Source: Bacteroidetes bacterium CG2_30_33_31 (GTDB taxonomy: Bacteria > Bacteroidota > Bacteroidia > Bacteroidales > UBA1556). From it: a DNA stretch of 32,325 bases. A program made the position numbers and the translations under genes. The notes under the pieces were generated by a model. It saw only the letters and a program-made list of their open reading frames with translations, ran no database searches and was not told the DNA's origin. The stretch spans positions 1 through 32,325 of the forward strand of contig MNXP01000066.1 of the NCBI GenBank assembly GCA_001872625.1, in the 5' to 3' direction. Each line of letters starts with the position of its first letter. The stretch's first letter is position 1. This document shows, in pieces, positions 25,983-32,325 of the stretch.

Positions 25983-25987
25983 AGGAG
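25983..25987 (+). promoter_or_regulatory. Shine-Dalgarno sequence of hsp20
   Basis: AGGAG lies 7 nt before the ATG at 25995. Strong Shine-Dalgarno sites are uncommon in Bacteroidota and I saw none as clear before the other genes of this window, so it may mark a highly translated message. Confidence 0.7.
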
Positions 25988-25994
25988 ATAAATT

Positions 25995-26420
25995 ATGTTA
26001 TTAGTTAAGAGAAACAACCAGCCAACAATTGAAAACTTATTTAATCAGTTTTTCAATTATGATTTTACAGATCAATTAGATTCTTCAAGAATCTTTAATC
26101 CAAAAACTAATATTTTCGAGGATGAAAAATCTTATAAAGTTGAGATTTTAGTTTCAGGCTTTAAAAAAGAAGATTTCAAAATTGACGTTGAAAAAGATAT
26201 CTTGAAAGTTTCTGCACAAAAGGAGCAATCTAAAGAAAATAAAAATGCTGATAAGCTGATTTTTAGAGAGTTCAGCATTCAAAATTTCGAGCGAATGTTT
26301 ACAATATCAAAGGATGTGAAAGTTGAAGAAATTGAAGCAACTTATGATACTGGAATTCTGACTATTAGACTTCCAAAAAGCGAAGAATCAGTAGTCAAAA
26401 AACTTATTCCTATCAAGTAA
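25995..26420 (+). CDS. Hsp20/alpha-crystallin small heat shock protein
   Basis: ATP-independent holdase that binds unfolding proteins and forms oligomers. The 141-residue protein has a short N-terminal arm (IENLFNQFFNYDF), an alpha-crystallin domain (about 33-130) with FEDEKSYKVEILVSGFKKED and the conserved GILTIRLPK at its end, and a C-terminal I-x-I motif (IPI, 138-140) used for oligomer assembly. The message has a clear Shine-Dalgarno site and a palindrome-rich control region, and ends at a strong terminator shared with the convergent co-chaperone gene. Confidence 0.95.
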   Translation: MLLVKRNNQPTIENLFNQFFNYDFTDQLDSSRIFNPKTNIFEDEKSYKVEILVSGFKKEDFKIDVEKDILKVSAQKEQSKENKNADKLIFREFSIQNFERMFTISKDVKVEEIEATYDTGILTIRLPKSEESVVKKLIPIK

Positions 26421-26440
26421 TTAAAATCGCTACTGAACAA

Positions 26441-26472
26441 AAAAACTTCGGGAATATTTTCCCGAAGTTTTT
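26441..26472. terminator. Bidirectional terminator between hsp20 and the J-domain gene
   Basis: A perfect 14-bp stem (AAAAACTTCGGGAA 26441-26454 with TTCCCGAAGTTTTT 26459-26472) and a TATT loop. The A-run on one side and T-run on the other make it work in both directions; it lies about 20 bp past hsp20 and about 30 bp past the opposite gene. Confidence 0.92.
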
Positions 26473-26503
26473 ATTATTGTAAAAATTGAGGTAATAATTT
26501 CCT

Positions 26504-27226
26504 TTACTTTAATCCTCTCTCTTTTTTAATTTTCTCGTAGGCTTGATTCACCATTTTAAATTTCTCTTCAGCAGATTTTTTTATTTCATCACCAAGATGA
26601 TTTACTTTATCGGGATGATATTTTACAGCCATTTCTCTAAAAGCTTTCTTAACTTCCTCGTTAGTAGCTTGTGGTGCGATTTCCAAAATTTTATAAGCAC
26701 TTTGTGTATCTTCCACAAACATTGCTTTTATTGAGTCAGAGTCAGCCTGACTAATGCCCATATAATATGCAATAAGCTCAATAAGACTAACTTCCTGAGG
26801 AGCTATTTCATCATCGGCTTTTGCAATTCCCCACAGGTAGTGAAGAAGCTGCAACCTTGAAGAATAATCCATATACATTTTAATCTGAGAGGCAACATCT
26901 TGCACAGGAATATCCTTTTGGAGAAGAATCTTCAGACTTTGTAAATATTCTTTAGCAGCATCAGTTCCAAACTGTTGCACCAGAAAATTTTTAACAAACT
27001 CGAGTTCAGATTTCAACACTTTTCCATCAGCTTTCATCATAGCAGCACTGAGCACCAATAGGCTGGCAACAACATCACCACTCTGAGTACGGCCAATATT
27101 TTGGGGTATTTCCTCCATGGTCGATTTATCGAACATAGAACCCACTGCAAAGCCCAGCAAACCACCAAGAGGTCCCAAAAAAGCCCATCCAAGTCCACCG
27201 CCAATCCATTTTCCAAATCCTGCCAT
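26504..27226 (-). CDS. TerB and J-domain protein (DjlA-like)
   Basis: A 240-residue DnaK co-chaperone candidate. The N-terminus (about 1-32) is glycine-rich and hydrophobic ([28 protein letters not shown]), as in membrane-anchored DjlA. A TerB-like helical domain follows (about 52-170), with paired ADGKV and ADDEI acidic loops. The J domain is at about 175-238: [20 protein letters not shown], the catalytic HPD at 204-206, and [15 protein letters not shown]. Known J proteins stimulate Hsp70 ATPase through the HPD. It converges on hsp20, so two protein-quality-control genes share a terminator. Confidence 0.92.
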   Translation of the reverse strand: MAGFGKWIGGGLGWAFLGPLGGLLGFAVGSMFDKSTMEEIPQNIGRTQSGDVVASLLVLSAAMMKADGKVLKSELEFVKNFLVQQFGTDAAKEYLQSLKILLQKDIPVQDVASQIKMYMDYSSRLQLLHYLWGIAKADDEIAPQEVSLIELIAYYMGISQADSDSIKAMFVEDTQSAYKILEIAPQATNEEVKKAFREMAVKYHPDKVNHLGDEIKKSAEEKFKMVNQAYEKIKKERGLK

Positions 27227-27244
27227 AATATCAATTTAAGAGCA

Positions 27245-27273
27245 CAAAAGTATGATTTATTTATTTTTACAAA
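27245..27273 (-). promoter_or_regulatory. Promoter of the J-domain gene
   Basis: On the minus strand TTTG (27270-27273), 17 nt, then TACTTTTG (27245-27252): the best match in the window to the Bacteroidota -33/-7 promoter. Transcription would start near 27238, about 12 bp before the ATG. Confidence 0.65.
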
Positions 27274-27402
27274 AGGCGCTTATTCATAAAAATGGTAAAA
27301 ATAAATTGTCAATGTTATTTTTTACTAAAATGCTATTCATTTTATAGAAACATTTATCTTAGCCAATTATTAATTTTATTGAAAAACAATATAAAATTGA
27401 AT

Positions 27403-28830
27403 ATGAGAAATCATAAAATAACAATATTAATTTTCTCCTTTTTATTCTCTTTTTTTATGTCTAATGCACAGAAAACATGGTCGTTGCAAGACTGTGTTGA
27501 CTATGCCCTTTTTCATAATATAGACTTAAAATTGCAGGAGTTAAGCGTACAGATTCAGGAAAACAATGTTTTCCAGAGTCGTATGAATTTATTGCCAAAC
27601 CTTACTGCCAATGCATCTGATGTAAATAATTGGGGTAAAACCGTCGATCGTTATACCAATCAATTTGCAAATTCCAGAGTTTCGAGCGCCAACTTTTATC
27701 TTCAAAGTTCGGTAACACTTTTTAGAGGTTTTCAATTGTTGAACTCCATAAAAAGAGAAAATCTGGAACTTATGGCGCAGAAATATGATTTCGATGCACA
27801 AAGAGATATGAAGGCTATGGAAATTACAACTGCTTATCTTCAAATTTTATACGGTCAAGAGAACTTGAAAAGTAAGATTCAATTAGAAGGAAATACAATT
27901 TTGCAAGTAGAAAGGACTCAAAAACTCGTTGATGCTGGCACACTTGCCAAGGGAGATTTATTCAATATGAAAGCACAGTTGGCCTCTGAAGAAACCCAAA
28001 AAATTCTTGCTGAGAATGATTTATCAATGGCATATATCAAGCTGAAACAGATTCTCGATATACCTGCCGATACAGCATTTGAAATTCAAATTCCTTCACT
28101 TGACCTTACACAAGGAGATAACAAACTGATGAGTCCGGAGGTGATTTATAATTATGCTGTACAATCGCGCCCAGAAATTATGAGCGCACAAATACGTTAT
28201 GAGCGCTCATTGCGAGATCTTTCCATAGCTCGTTCTTCATTTTATCCATCAATTTCTTTTTCGGCAGGTCTTGGCACAGGATATTCAGGTGCCAATATTA
28301 TTCTTGATGGTAATCCAAGTTTTAACGGATTTTTCCCTTCGGGAGATATTACCTCCGCTGGTGATACAGTTTTAAGTCCTTCTTTTGACTACAGAACCAA
28401 AACCAAAGCCTTTAGCGACCAAATTACCGAAAACAAAAATTACAGCGTTGGAGTTTATCTCACTATGCCTATCTTCAATAATTTTCAAACAAGAAATCAA
28501 ATTGTTAAATCAAAAATTGCAATACAACAGGCTGATTTACAATTGGAAAAAACAAAAAAAGACGTAAGACAAACTATTGAACAAGCTTATGCAGATGCGC
28601 GTTCGGCCTTTAAATCATACCAAGCAGCTATGTCGAATGTAAATGCTCTTGAAGAATCTTTCAACTACGCAAAACAGAAATTCGATGCTGGAATGATTAA
28701 TTCTTACCAGTTCAACGACTCAAAAATTAAGTTAGATAACGCAAAAAATGATTTATTAAATTCAAAATATAATTACGTTTTCAGAATAAAAGTGCTCGAT
28801 TTTTATTTCGGCAAACCATTAAGTTTATAA
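27403..28830 (+). CDS. TolC-family outer membrane efflux protein
   Basis: Outer membrane channel component of a tripartite exporter, 475 residues. Numbered from the ATG at 27403, a signal peptide (ITILIFSFLFSFFMSNAQ) is followed by the TolC opening WSLQDCVDYALFHNIDLK and two copies of the outer-membrane-efflux unit of long coiled-coil helices; the second opens near SRPEIMSAQIRYERS. The C-terminal helix pair carries SFNYAKQKFDAGMINSYQFNDSK. The frame is open from 27292, but the extra 37 residues would precede the signal peptide, so 27403 is chosen. The HlyD-like adaptor gene begins 3 bp after its stop codon. Confidence 0.93.
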   Translation: MRNHKITILIFSFLFSFFMSNAQKTWSLQDCVDYALFHNIDLKLQELSVQIQENNVFQSRMNLLPNLTANASDVNNWGKTVDRYTNQFANSRVSSANFYLQSSVTLFRGFQLLNSIKRENLELMAQKYDFDAQRDMKAMEITTAYLQILYGQENLKSKIQLEGNTILQVERTQKLVDAGTLAKGDLFNMKAQLASEETQKILAENDLSMAYIKLKQILDIPADTAFEIQIPSLDLTQGDNKLMSPEVIYNYAVQSRPEIMSAQIRYERSLRDLSIARSSFYPSISFSAGLGTGYSGANIILDGNPSFNGFFPSGDITSAGDTVLSPSFDYRTKTKAFSDQITENKNYSVGVYLTMPIFNNFQTRNQIVKSKIAIQQADLQLEKTKKDVRQTIEQAYADARSAFKSYQAAMSNVNALEESFNYAKQKFDAGMINSYQFNDSKIKLDNAKNDLLNSKYNYVFRIKVLDFYFGKPLSL

Positions 28831-28833
28831 GAT

Positions 28834-30237
28834 ATGTTAAAGGAAAAGAAAAAAAACAAAAAGCTTCAAAATATTCTCATTATTAGCGTAGTAGCTATTA
28901 TTATTTTAGCTGTTGTAGCTAAAAAAGCTGGCTGGCTTGGAGGAGAAGATCTCACAAAAGTTAGTTATGAAAAGGTCGAAAAAAGAAATATTGTGGAATA
29001 TGTTACCGCAAGTGGAAAGATTCAGCCCGAAAAAGAAATCATCATTGCTCCCGATGCTTCTGGTGAAATTGTTGGCCTTTATGTTAAAGAGGGCGACAGC
29101 GTAAAAAAAGGAGATTTGTTGCTAAAGATAAATCCAGATATTTACCTCTCAACCCTCGACAAAGTTAATGCTGCTTTAAACACATCCAAATCTAATTTGG
29201 CAAATGCAAAAGCAAGAAAATCACAATCGGATGCTCAACTTATTAAAGCTGAGGCTGATTATAAAAGAAGCAAAAAACTTTTAGACCAGAATGTGATTTC
29301 ACAATCAGATTTTGAAGCTGTGGAATCTTCATACAAAGTTGCCAAAGCCGAAGTTCAAGCAGCTCAGGAGAACATCTCAGCATCACAATTTTCAATAAGA
29401 AATGCTGAAGCTGGCTTAAAAGAAGCTCAAGATAACTTGACAAAAACCTCTGTTTTTGCCCCTATCGACGGCACAATTTCTAAACTCTCCAAAGAATTGG
29501 GCGAAAGAGTCGCTGGTGCTTCGCAGTTTTCTTCTGGTACTGAAGTTTTGCGAATTGCGAACCTAAATAATATGGAAGCTCAAGTAGATGTTAGCGAAAA
29601 TGATATTGTGAGAGTTAAGCTTGGCGATACTGCTCTTATCGAAGTTGATGCTTATCTCGACAGAAAGTTTATAGGAATTGTAACTCAGATTGCAAATTCC
29701 TCTACTTCGGATCCCGCAAATGCCGATCAAGTTACCAACTTTAAAGTAAAAATTAGAGTTCTCCAATCTTCTTATGCCGATTTGACAAAAAAAGACAAAA
29801 ATATTTCTCCTTTCAGACCTGGAATGTCGGCAAGTGTAGATATTCTTACCAACTATAAATCAAATGTTATATCTGTTTCTATTCAGGCAGTTACCTCGCG
29901 AGAAGATACTTCAAATATTGTTTCTAAAGGAAGAAAAGACATGAAACCTAAGAAAGAATCTTCGCGTGATAATACTGAAGCATCAGATGATGAGAGCAGC
30001 ACTATAAAAACTGAAAAGAAAGAAGTTGTAGATGAATATGTATTTGTGTTGAACGGTAAAGAAGTTGTTCTGAGAAAAGTTAAAACCGGAATCCAGGACG
30101 ACGATCATTTTGAAATAATGGAAGGATTGAAAGTTGGCGACAAAGTTATTTCAGCGCCTTATAGAGCTATCAGCAAGACCTTGAAAAACCATGATAAAGT
30201 GGAAGTTGTGGATAAAGACAAGCTTTTCGATAAATAA
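28834..30237 (+). CDS. HlyD/MacA-type periplasmic adaptor
   Basis: Membrane fusion protein linking an inner membrane pump to the TolC-like channel; 467 residues. One N-terminal membrane segment (about 13-31) is followed by the barrel/lipoyl half (VEYVTASGKIQPEKEIIIAP, DASGEIVGLYVKEGDSVKKGDLLLKI), a long alpha-hairpin (about 105-200), the second lipoyl half (KTSVFAPIDGTISKLSKELGERVAG) and a beta-barrel. A charged, low-complexity insertion (about 363-397: many Lys, Glu, Asp and Ser) interrupts the membrane-proximal domain. MacA proteins normally precede a MacB-like ABC permease; here a lipoprotein gene follows 11 bp later and no permease or ATPase is visible. The pump partner is probably encoded elsewhere. 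Confidence 0.92.
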   Translation: MLKEKKKNKKLQNILIISVVAIIILAVVAKKAGWLGGEDLTKVSYEKVEKRNIVEYVTASGKIQPEKEIIIAPDASGEIVGLYVKEGDSVKKGDLLLKINPDIYLSTLDKVNAALNTSKSNLANAKARKSQSDAQLIKAEADYKRSKKLLDQNVISQSDFEAVESSYKVAKAEVQAAQENISASQFSIRNAEAGLKEAQDNLTKTSVFAPIDGTISKLSKELGERVAGASQFSSGTEVLRIANLNNMEAQVDVSENDIVRVKLGDTALIEVDAYLDRKFIGIVTQIANSSTSDPANADQVTNFKVKIRVLQSSYADLTKKDKNISPFRPGMSASVDILTNYKSNVISVSIQAVTSREDTSNIVSKGRKDMKPKKESSRDNTEASDDESSTIKTEKKEVVDEYVFVLNGKEVVLRKVKTGIQDDDHFEIMEGLKVGDKVISAPYRAISKTLKNHDKVEVVDKDKLFDK

Positions 30238-30248
30238 AATATTTATCG

Positions 30249-31715
30249 ATGAAAAAAATACTTTATCTGCTAAGCATTTTACTTTTAGCCTCTTGCTCGC
30301 AAAAAGTCATTCCTAACAAGCCAATACCGGGACAATTTAGTGAGCCTCCCTTAGCAAAAGAATCCGCCATACAAATTCCTATCACAATTTCCATAGTAGA
30401 TATCAATAAATATATTGAAGCTTCGATACCAGCACAAATTTATAGTGGCAAGGAATCAGGAAAAGATAAAATGCAGGTAAATTTATTGTTTGGTCAAGTG
30501 GCCAAAGAATATAATTGGGAAGTGGAATACAGCGTGAAAAAAAATGGGAAAATTGATTTTAATATCGACAAAGATGGCTCAATTTTATTCAGACTTCCAC
30601 TTAGGATTGATGCCAACGGCTGTGCATCAATCGCATTAGGCACTCAAGTAAAGAAGTGTGGAGAAAGCAATCCAGAAATAGATATGCTTATAAAAACAAA
30701 AATTTCCATAAATCCAGATTATTCGGTAACATCAAAAACCTCAATAGCTTATGACTTAAAAAAAGCTATACTTGTGATACCTTTCAACTTGGGGAACTTC
30801 CCATTATTCAATTTGAAATTGAACATCAAAGATGACTTGCAAAAACCTATTGATGGACAGTTAAAAAATATCGCCACCAAAGTAGATGATTATGTAGCTA
30901 AATATATGTCGGACATGAAATTGAAGCAGTTAGCCTCCAATTATTGGAACGAATATTCAACTTCCATGAACATTTCAAATGATCCAGCGCTTTTTCTTAA
31001 CATCGAACCTAAAAAAGTTATGTTTGAAGATATTCACAAGGAGTCAAATAGTTTGCAGGCAAGCATAGGGTTTTCAGCTATTTTAAGTGTGAGTTCGAGT
31101 CCAAAGAAAATAGAAAAAATACCTCTTCCAAACCTTCAGTATCAAAAGATGAATTCCAACAGTTTAATGTATATTCCAATTGTTTTTGATTATGATTCAT
31201 TGGAAAGAATTTTGAACAAAAAATTCATAGACACCACACTTATTGGCAATGGTTATAAATTAACTGTCAAAGGAATAGATATGTTTGGCTCTGGGAAAAA
31301 TATTGTTGTAAATGTTGATTATCAGGCAAAAATCAAGGGAGTTATGAAAAAAGTTAAAGGCAATATGTATTTCAATACTTTGCCAGCTTTCGACCTCTCA
31401 ACAAACACTTTTTATCTCGAAAATTGCGTGTTAAGCAGCGAAACCAACAGTCTGCTCACCGACAGAGGATTAAAATGGGTTGCTAATAAATCCCTTAATA
31501 CTGAAATCATGAAAATGTCGCGCTATTGCATTAATAATGATATCAATACTTATAAGAAAATGATAAATGACTACATAAAAAACGTAAAAATGGGTAAATT
31601 TGAAATCAATGGTGTTGTCAATAAAATTGACTTTGAAGGATTTTTTGTGGAGCCATCGAGAATTCAAATTTATTTTAAAGGCGTTGGCAAAATCCAAAGT
31701 AAAGTATCATTATAA
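30249..31715 (+). CDS. DUF4403 family lipoprotein
   Basis: A 488-residue protein with a lipoprotein signal (LYLLSILLLASC, lipidated Cys16), predicted in the periplasm or at the outer membrane. The rest fits DUF4403, a Bacteroidota-rich family of unknown function: an early SIVDINKYIEASIPAQIYSG segment, a mid-region of amphipathic strands, and PIVFDYDSLERILNKKF (about 315-331) beginning a second, similar half. The repeat of strand plus N-K/Y-containing helix suggests a tandem lipid-binding (SMP/BPI-like) fold, which I offer only as inference. It follows the adaptor gene by 11 bp and is probably in its operon; with an efflux pair, a role in envelope lipid or small-molecule traffic is plausible. 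Confidence 0.88.
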   Translation: MKKILYLLSILLLASCSQKVIPNKPIPGQFSEPPLAKESAIQIPITISIVDINKYIEASIPAQIYSGKESGKDKMQVNLLFGQVAKEYNWEVEYSVKKNGKIDFNIDKDGSILFRLPLRIDANGCASIALGTQVKKCGESNPEIDMLIKTKISINPDYSVTSKTSIAYDLKKAILVIPFNLGNFPLFNLKLNIKDDLQKPIDGQLKNIATKVDDYVAKYMSDMKLKQLASNYWNEYSTSMNISNDPALFLNIEPKKVMFEDIHKESNSLQASIGFSAILSVSSSPKKIEKIPLPNLQYQKMNSNSLMYIPIVFDYDSLERILNKKFIDTTLIGNGYKLTVKGIDMFGSGKNIVVNVDYQAKIKGVMKKVKGNMYFNTLPAFDLSTNTFYLENCVLSSETNSLLTDRGLKWVANKSLNTEIMKMSRYCINNDINTYKKMINDYIKNVKMGKFEINGVVNKIDFEGFFVEPSRIQIYFKGVGKIQSKVSL

Positions 31716-31830
31716 GTAATTACTGTCAGACAAAAAGTAATCCAAAATGGTTGAAACCTTTATGTCTATTGATTTTAATGTGTTTTTATACTAAGGGCTT
31801 CCCATTTTATAACGGATGAATAGCTTATGA

Positions 31831-31988
31831 CAAAGTTTTGCCAATCACTTGCTTGAGGCAGTTACGGATTACAATATATAAAAGAGTTGCTTGGGCACAA
31901 GAGTATAAAGACCTCAGAGATTCAAATCCATCTTACCACCAAAGGTTTTGATTAGATATAAAGTCCGTTTGATAATTTAGATATTTAG
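31831..31988 (+). pseudogene. Decayed tyrosine recombinase C-terminus
   Basis: Reading from 31834 gives SFANHLLEAVTD; after a one-base deletion (at about 31869) the next frame continues LQYIKELLGHKSIKTSEI, then QIHLTTKGFD up to 31952, stop, Ile, stop, and SPFDNLDI to a stop at 31986-31988. This matches the C-terminal catalytic domain of Bacteroidota XerC/D- or integron-type integrases (RHSFATHLL...LGHxSxKTTEIYTHV...IKSPLDNL). The codons before SFA are TGA CAA where the family has Arg-His, and the tyrosine nucleophile position (EIYTH) is Gln (EIQIH). With a frameshift and several nonsense codons it must be inactive. The N-terminal part is not recognisable upstream. Confidence 0.8.
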
Positions 31989-32017
31989 TTTGTGTTTTAA
32001 GTAAAATATTATATTTG
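31989..32017 (+). promoter_or_regulatory. Candidate promoter upstream of the truncated lipoprotein gene
   Basis: TTTG (31989-31992), 17 nt, TATATTTG (32010-32017): an exact -33/-7 pair with the same spacing as the J-domain gene promoter. It begins one base after the recombinase remnant and would give a leader of about 190 nt before the lipoprotein ATG at 32216. Confidence 0.5.
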
Positions 32018-32215
32018 TCTCGAAAATCATCACATAATTCACTTAAAACTCATAACATGAATATAACCGACAGCACCTGCCCAGAGCAAAGCCAAAGGGA
32101 GCGCTTAAAAACGAACAAAGCATTAAAATACAGAGAATTAAATAAATTTACAAACCTCAAACTAAATACGAAATAACCGCCATATGGTGGATATACATTC
32201 GTTGGCATTAATATT
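32018..32215 (+). other. Long structured leader before the truncated lipoprotein gene
   Basis: No known RNA family recognised. It contains a GC-rich patch (32067-32104, 25 of 38 bases G or C) in AT-rich surroundings, and a short inverted repeat CCGCCATATGGTGG (32177-32190) whose arms pair with one G-U. A 39-codon frame with an ATG (32057-32176) stops exactly before that inverted repeat; it may be chance. The patch and the ACATTCGTTGGCATT segment just before the next gene could be remnants of a recombination site. Confidence 0.35.
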
Positions 32216-32325
32216 ATGAAGACACTGATATTAGTCATAATGACACTGATGGTTTTATCGGCTTGTGGACAAGCTGATAAATCAAATAAACTCTTTGAAA
32301 ACTGCTTTAATACTAAAATAGATTT
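32216..32325 (+). CDS. Putative lipoprotein, cut by the window edge
   Basis: Only the first 36 codons are present. They encode a lipoprotein signal: MKTLILVIMTLMVLSACGQ with lipobox LSAC (lipidated Cys17), then DKSNKLFENCFNTKID. The mature part is too short to identify. No Shine-Dalgarno sequence is seen before the ATG. A promoter candidate lies about 200 bp upstream, beyond a structured leader. Confidence 0.7.
   Translation, partial: MKTLILVIMTLMVLSACGQADKSNKLFENCFNTKID

Noticed and set aside
27292..27402. Longer TolC-family protein starting at 27292
   Set aside because: It would place 37 residues before a clear signal peptide that begins at the ATG at 27403.
31901..31944. tRNA-like 3' end (TTCAAATCC followed by ACCACCA)
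   Set aside because: The T-stem does not pair and there is no D-arm or anticodon arm upstream; the segment is explained by the decayed recombinase.
32057..32176. 39-codon frame ahead of the lipoprotein gene (MNITDSTCPEQSQRERLK...)
   Set aside because: No family, no ribosome site and a composition driven by the GC-rich patch; a leader peptide role is possible but unsupported.

Overview
The window reads as chromosomal DNA of a low-GC member of the Bacteroidota, probably a fermentative, Bacteroidales-like organism known only from environmental sequence. Evidence: one secreted protein ends in a type IX secretion (T9SS) sorting domain; the families DUF3822 and DUF4403 are typical of the phylum; several intergenic regions carry the phylum's -7 box (TAnnTTTG), four of them with a -33 TTG/TTTG 17 nt upstream; most genes lack a Shine-Dalgarno sequence. 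Most of the window is ordinary core genome. I saw no rRNA, tRNA, CRISPR array or complete mobile element.

Layout. 1-344: a non-coding array of CAATCT-core repeats with a perfect 146-bp higher-order period, touching the 3' end of a short DnaE-type polymerase gene (348-3290, minus). 3407-5653: the acpP-fabF-rnc operon (minus). 5654-7481: a T9SS-sorted secreted protein isolated between long non-coding flanks. 7482-10710: pta, an unusual 3-hydroxyacyl-CoA dehydrogenase-like gene and ackA (minus), closed by a clear terminator. 10891-13607: recJ and rsgA (minus). 13776-14588: ppk2 (plus). 14667-18933: GNAT acetyltransferase, MFS carrier and secreted M1 peptidase (minus). 19086-20292: aat and methylmalonyl-CoA epimerase (plus). 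20351-25723: tex, an operon of a pilin-like membrane protein, DUF3822 and rsmD, and a flippase-like membrane protein (all minus). 25724-27226: hsp20 (plus) behind a palindrome-rich control region, facing a TerB/J-domain co-chaperone gene (minus) across a shared terminator. 27403-31715: TolC-like protein, HlyD-like adaptor and DUF4403 lipoprotein (plus). 31716-32325: a decayed tyrosine recombinase C-terminus, a GC-rich leader and the start of a lipoprotein gene cut by the window edge.

Metabolically, pta and ackA give ATP by converting acetyl-CoA to acetate, the epimerase belongs to methylmalonyl-CoA/propionate metabolism, and ppk2 links polyphosphate to nucleotides. Points most worth a second look: the 146-bp repeat array, the recombinase fossil with a possible cassette-like junction at the right edge, the dehydrogenase-like protein in the pta-ackA operon with a replaced catalytic Asn, the pilin-like/DUF3822 pair, and the layered palindromes in front of hsp20.
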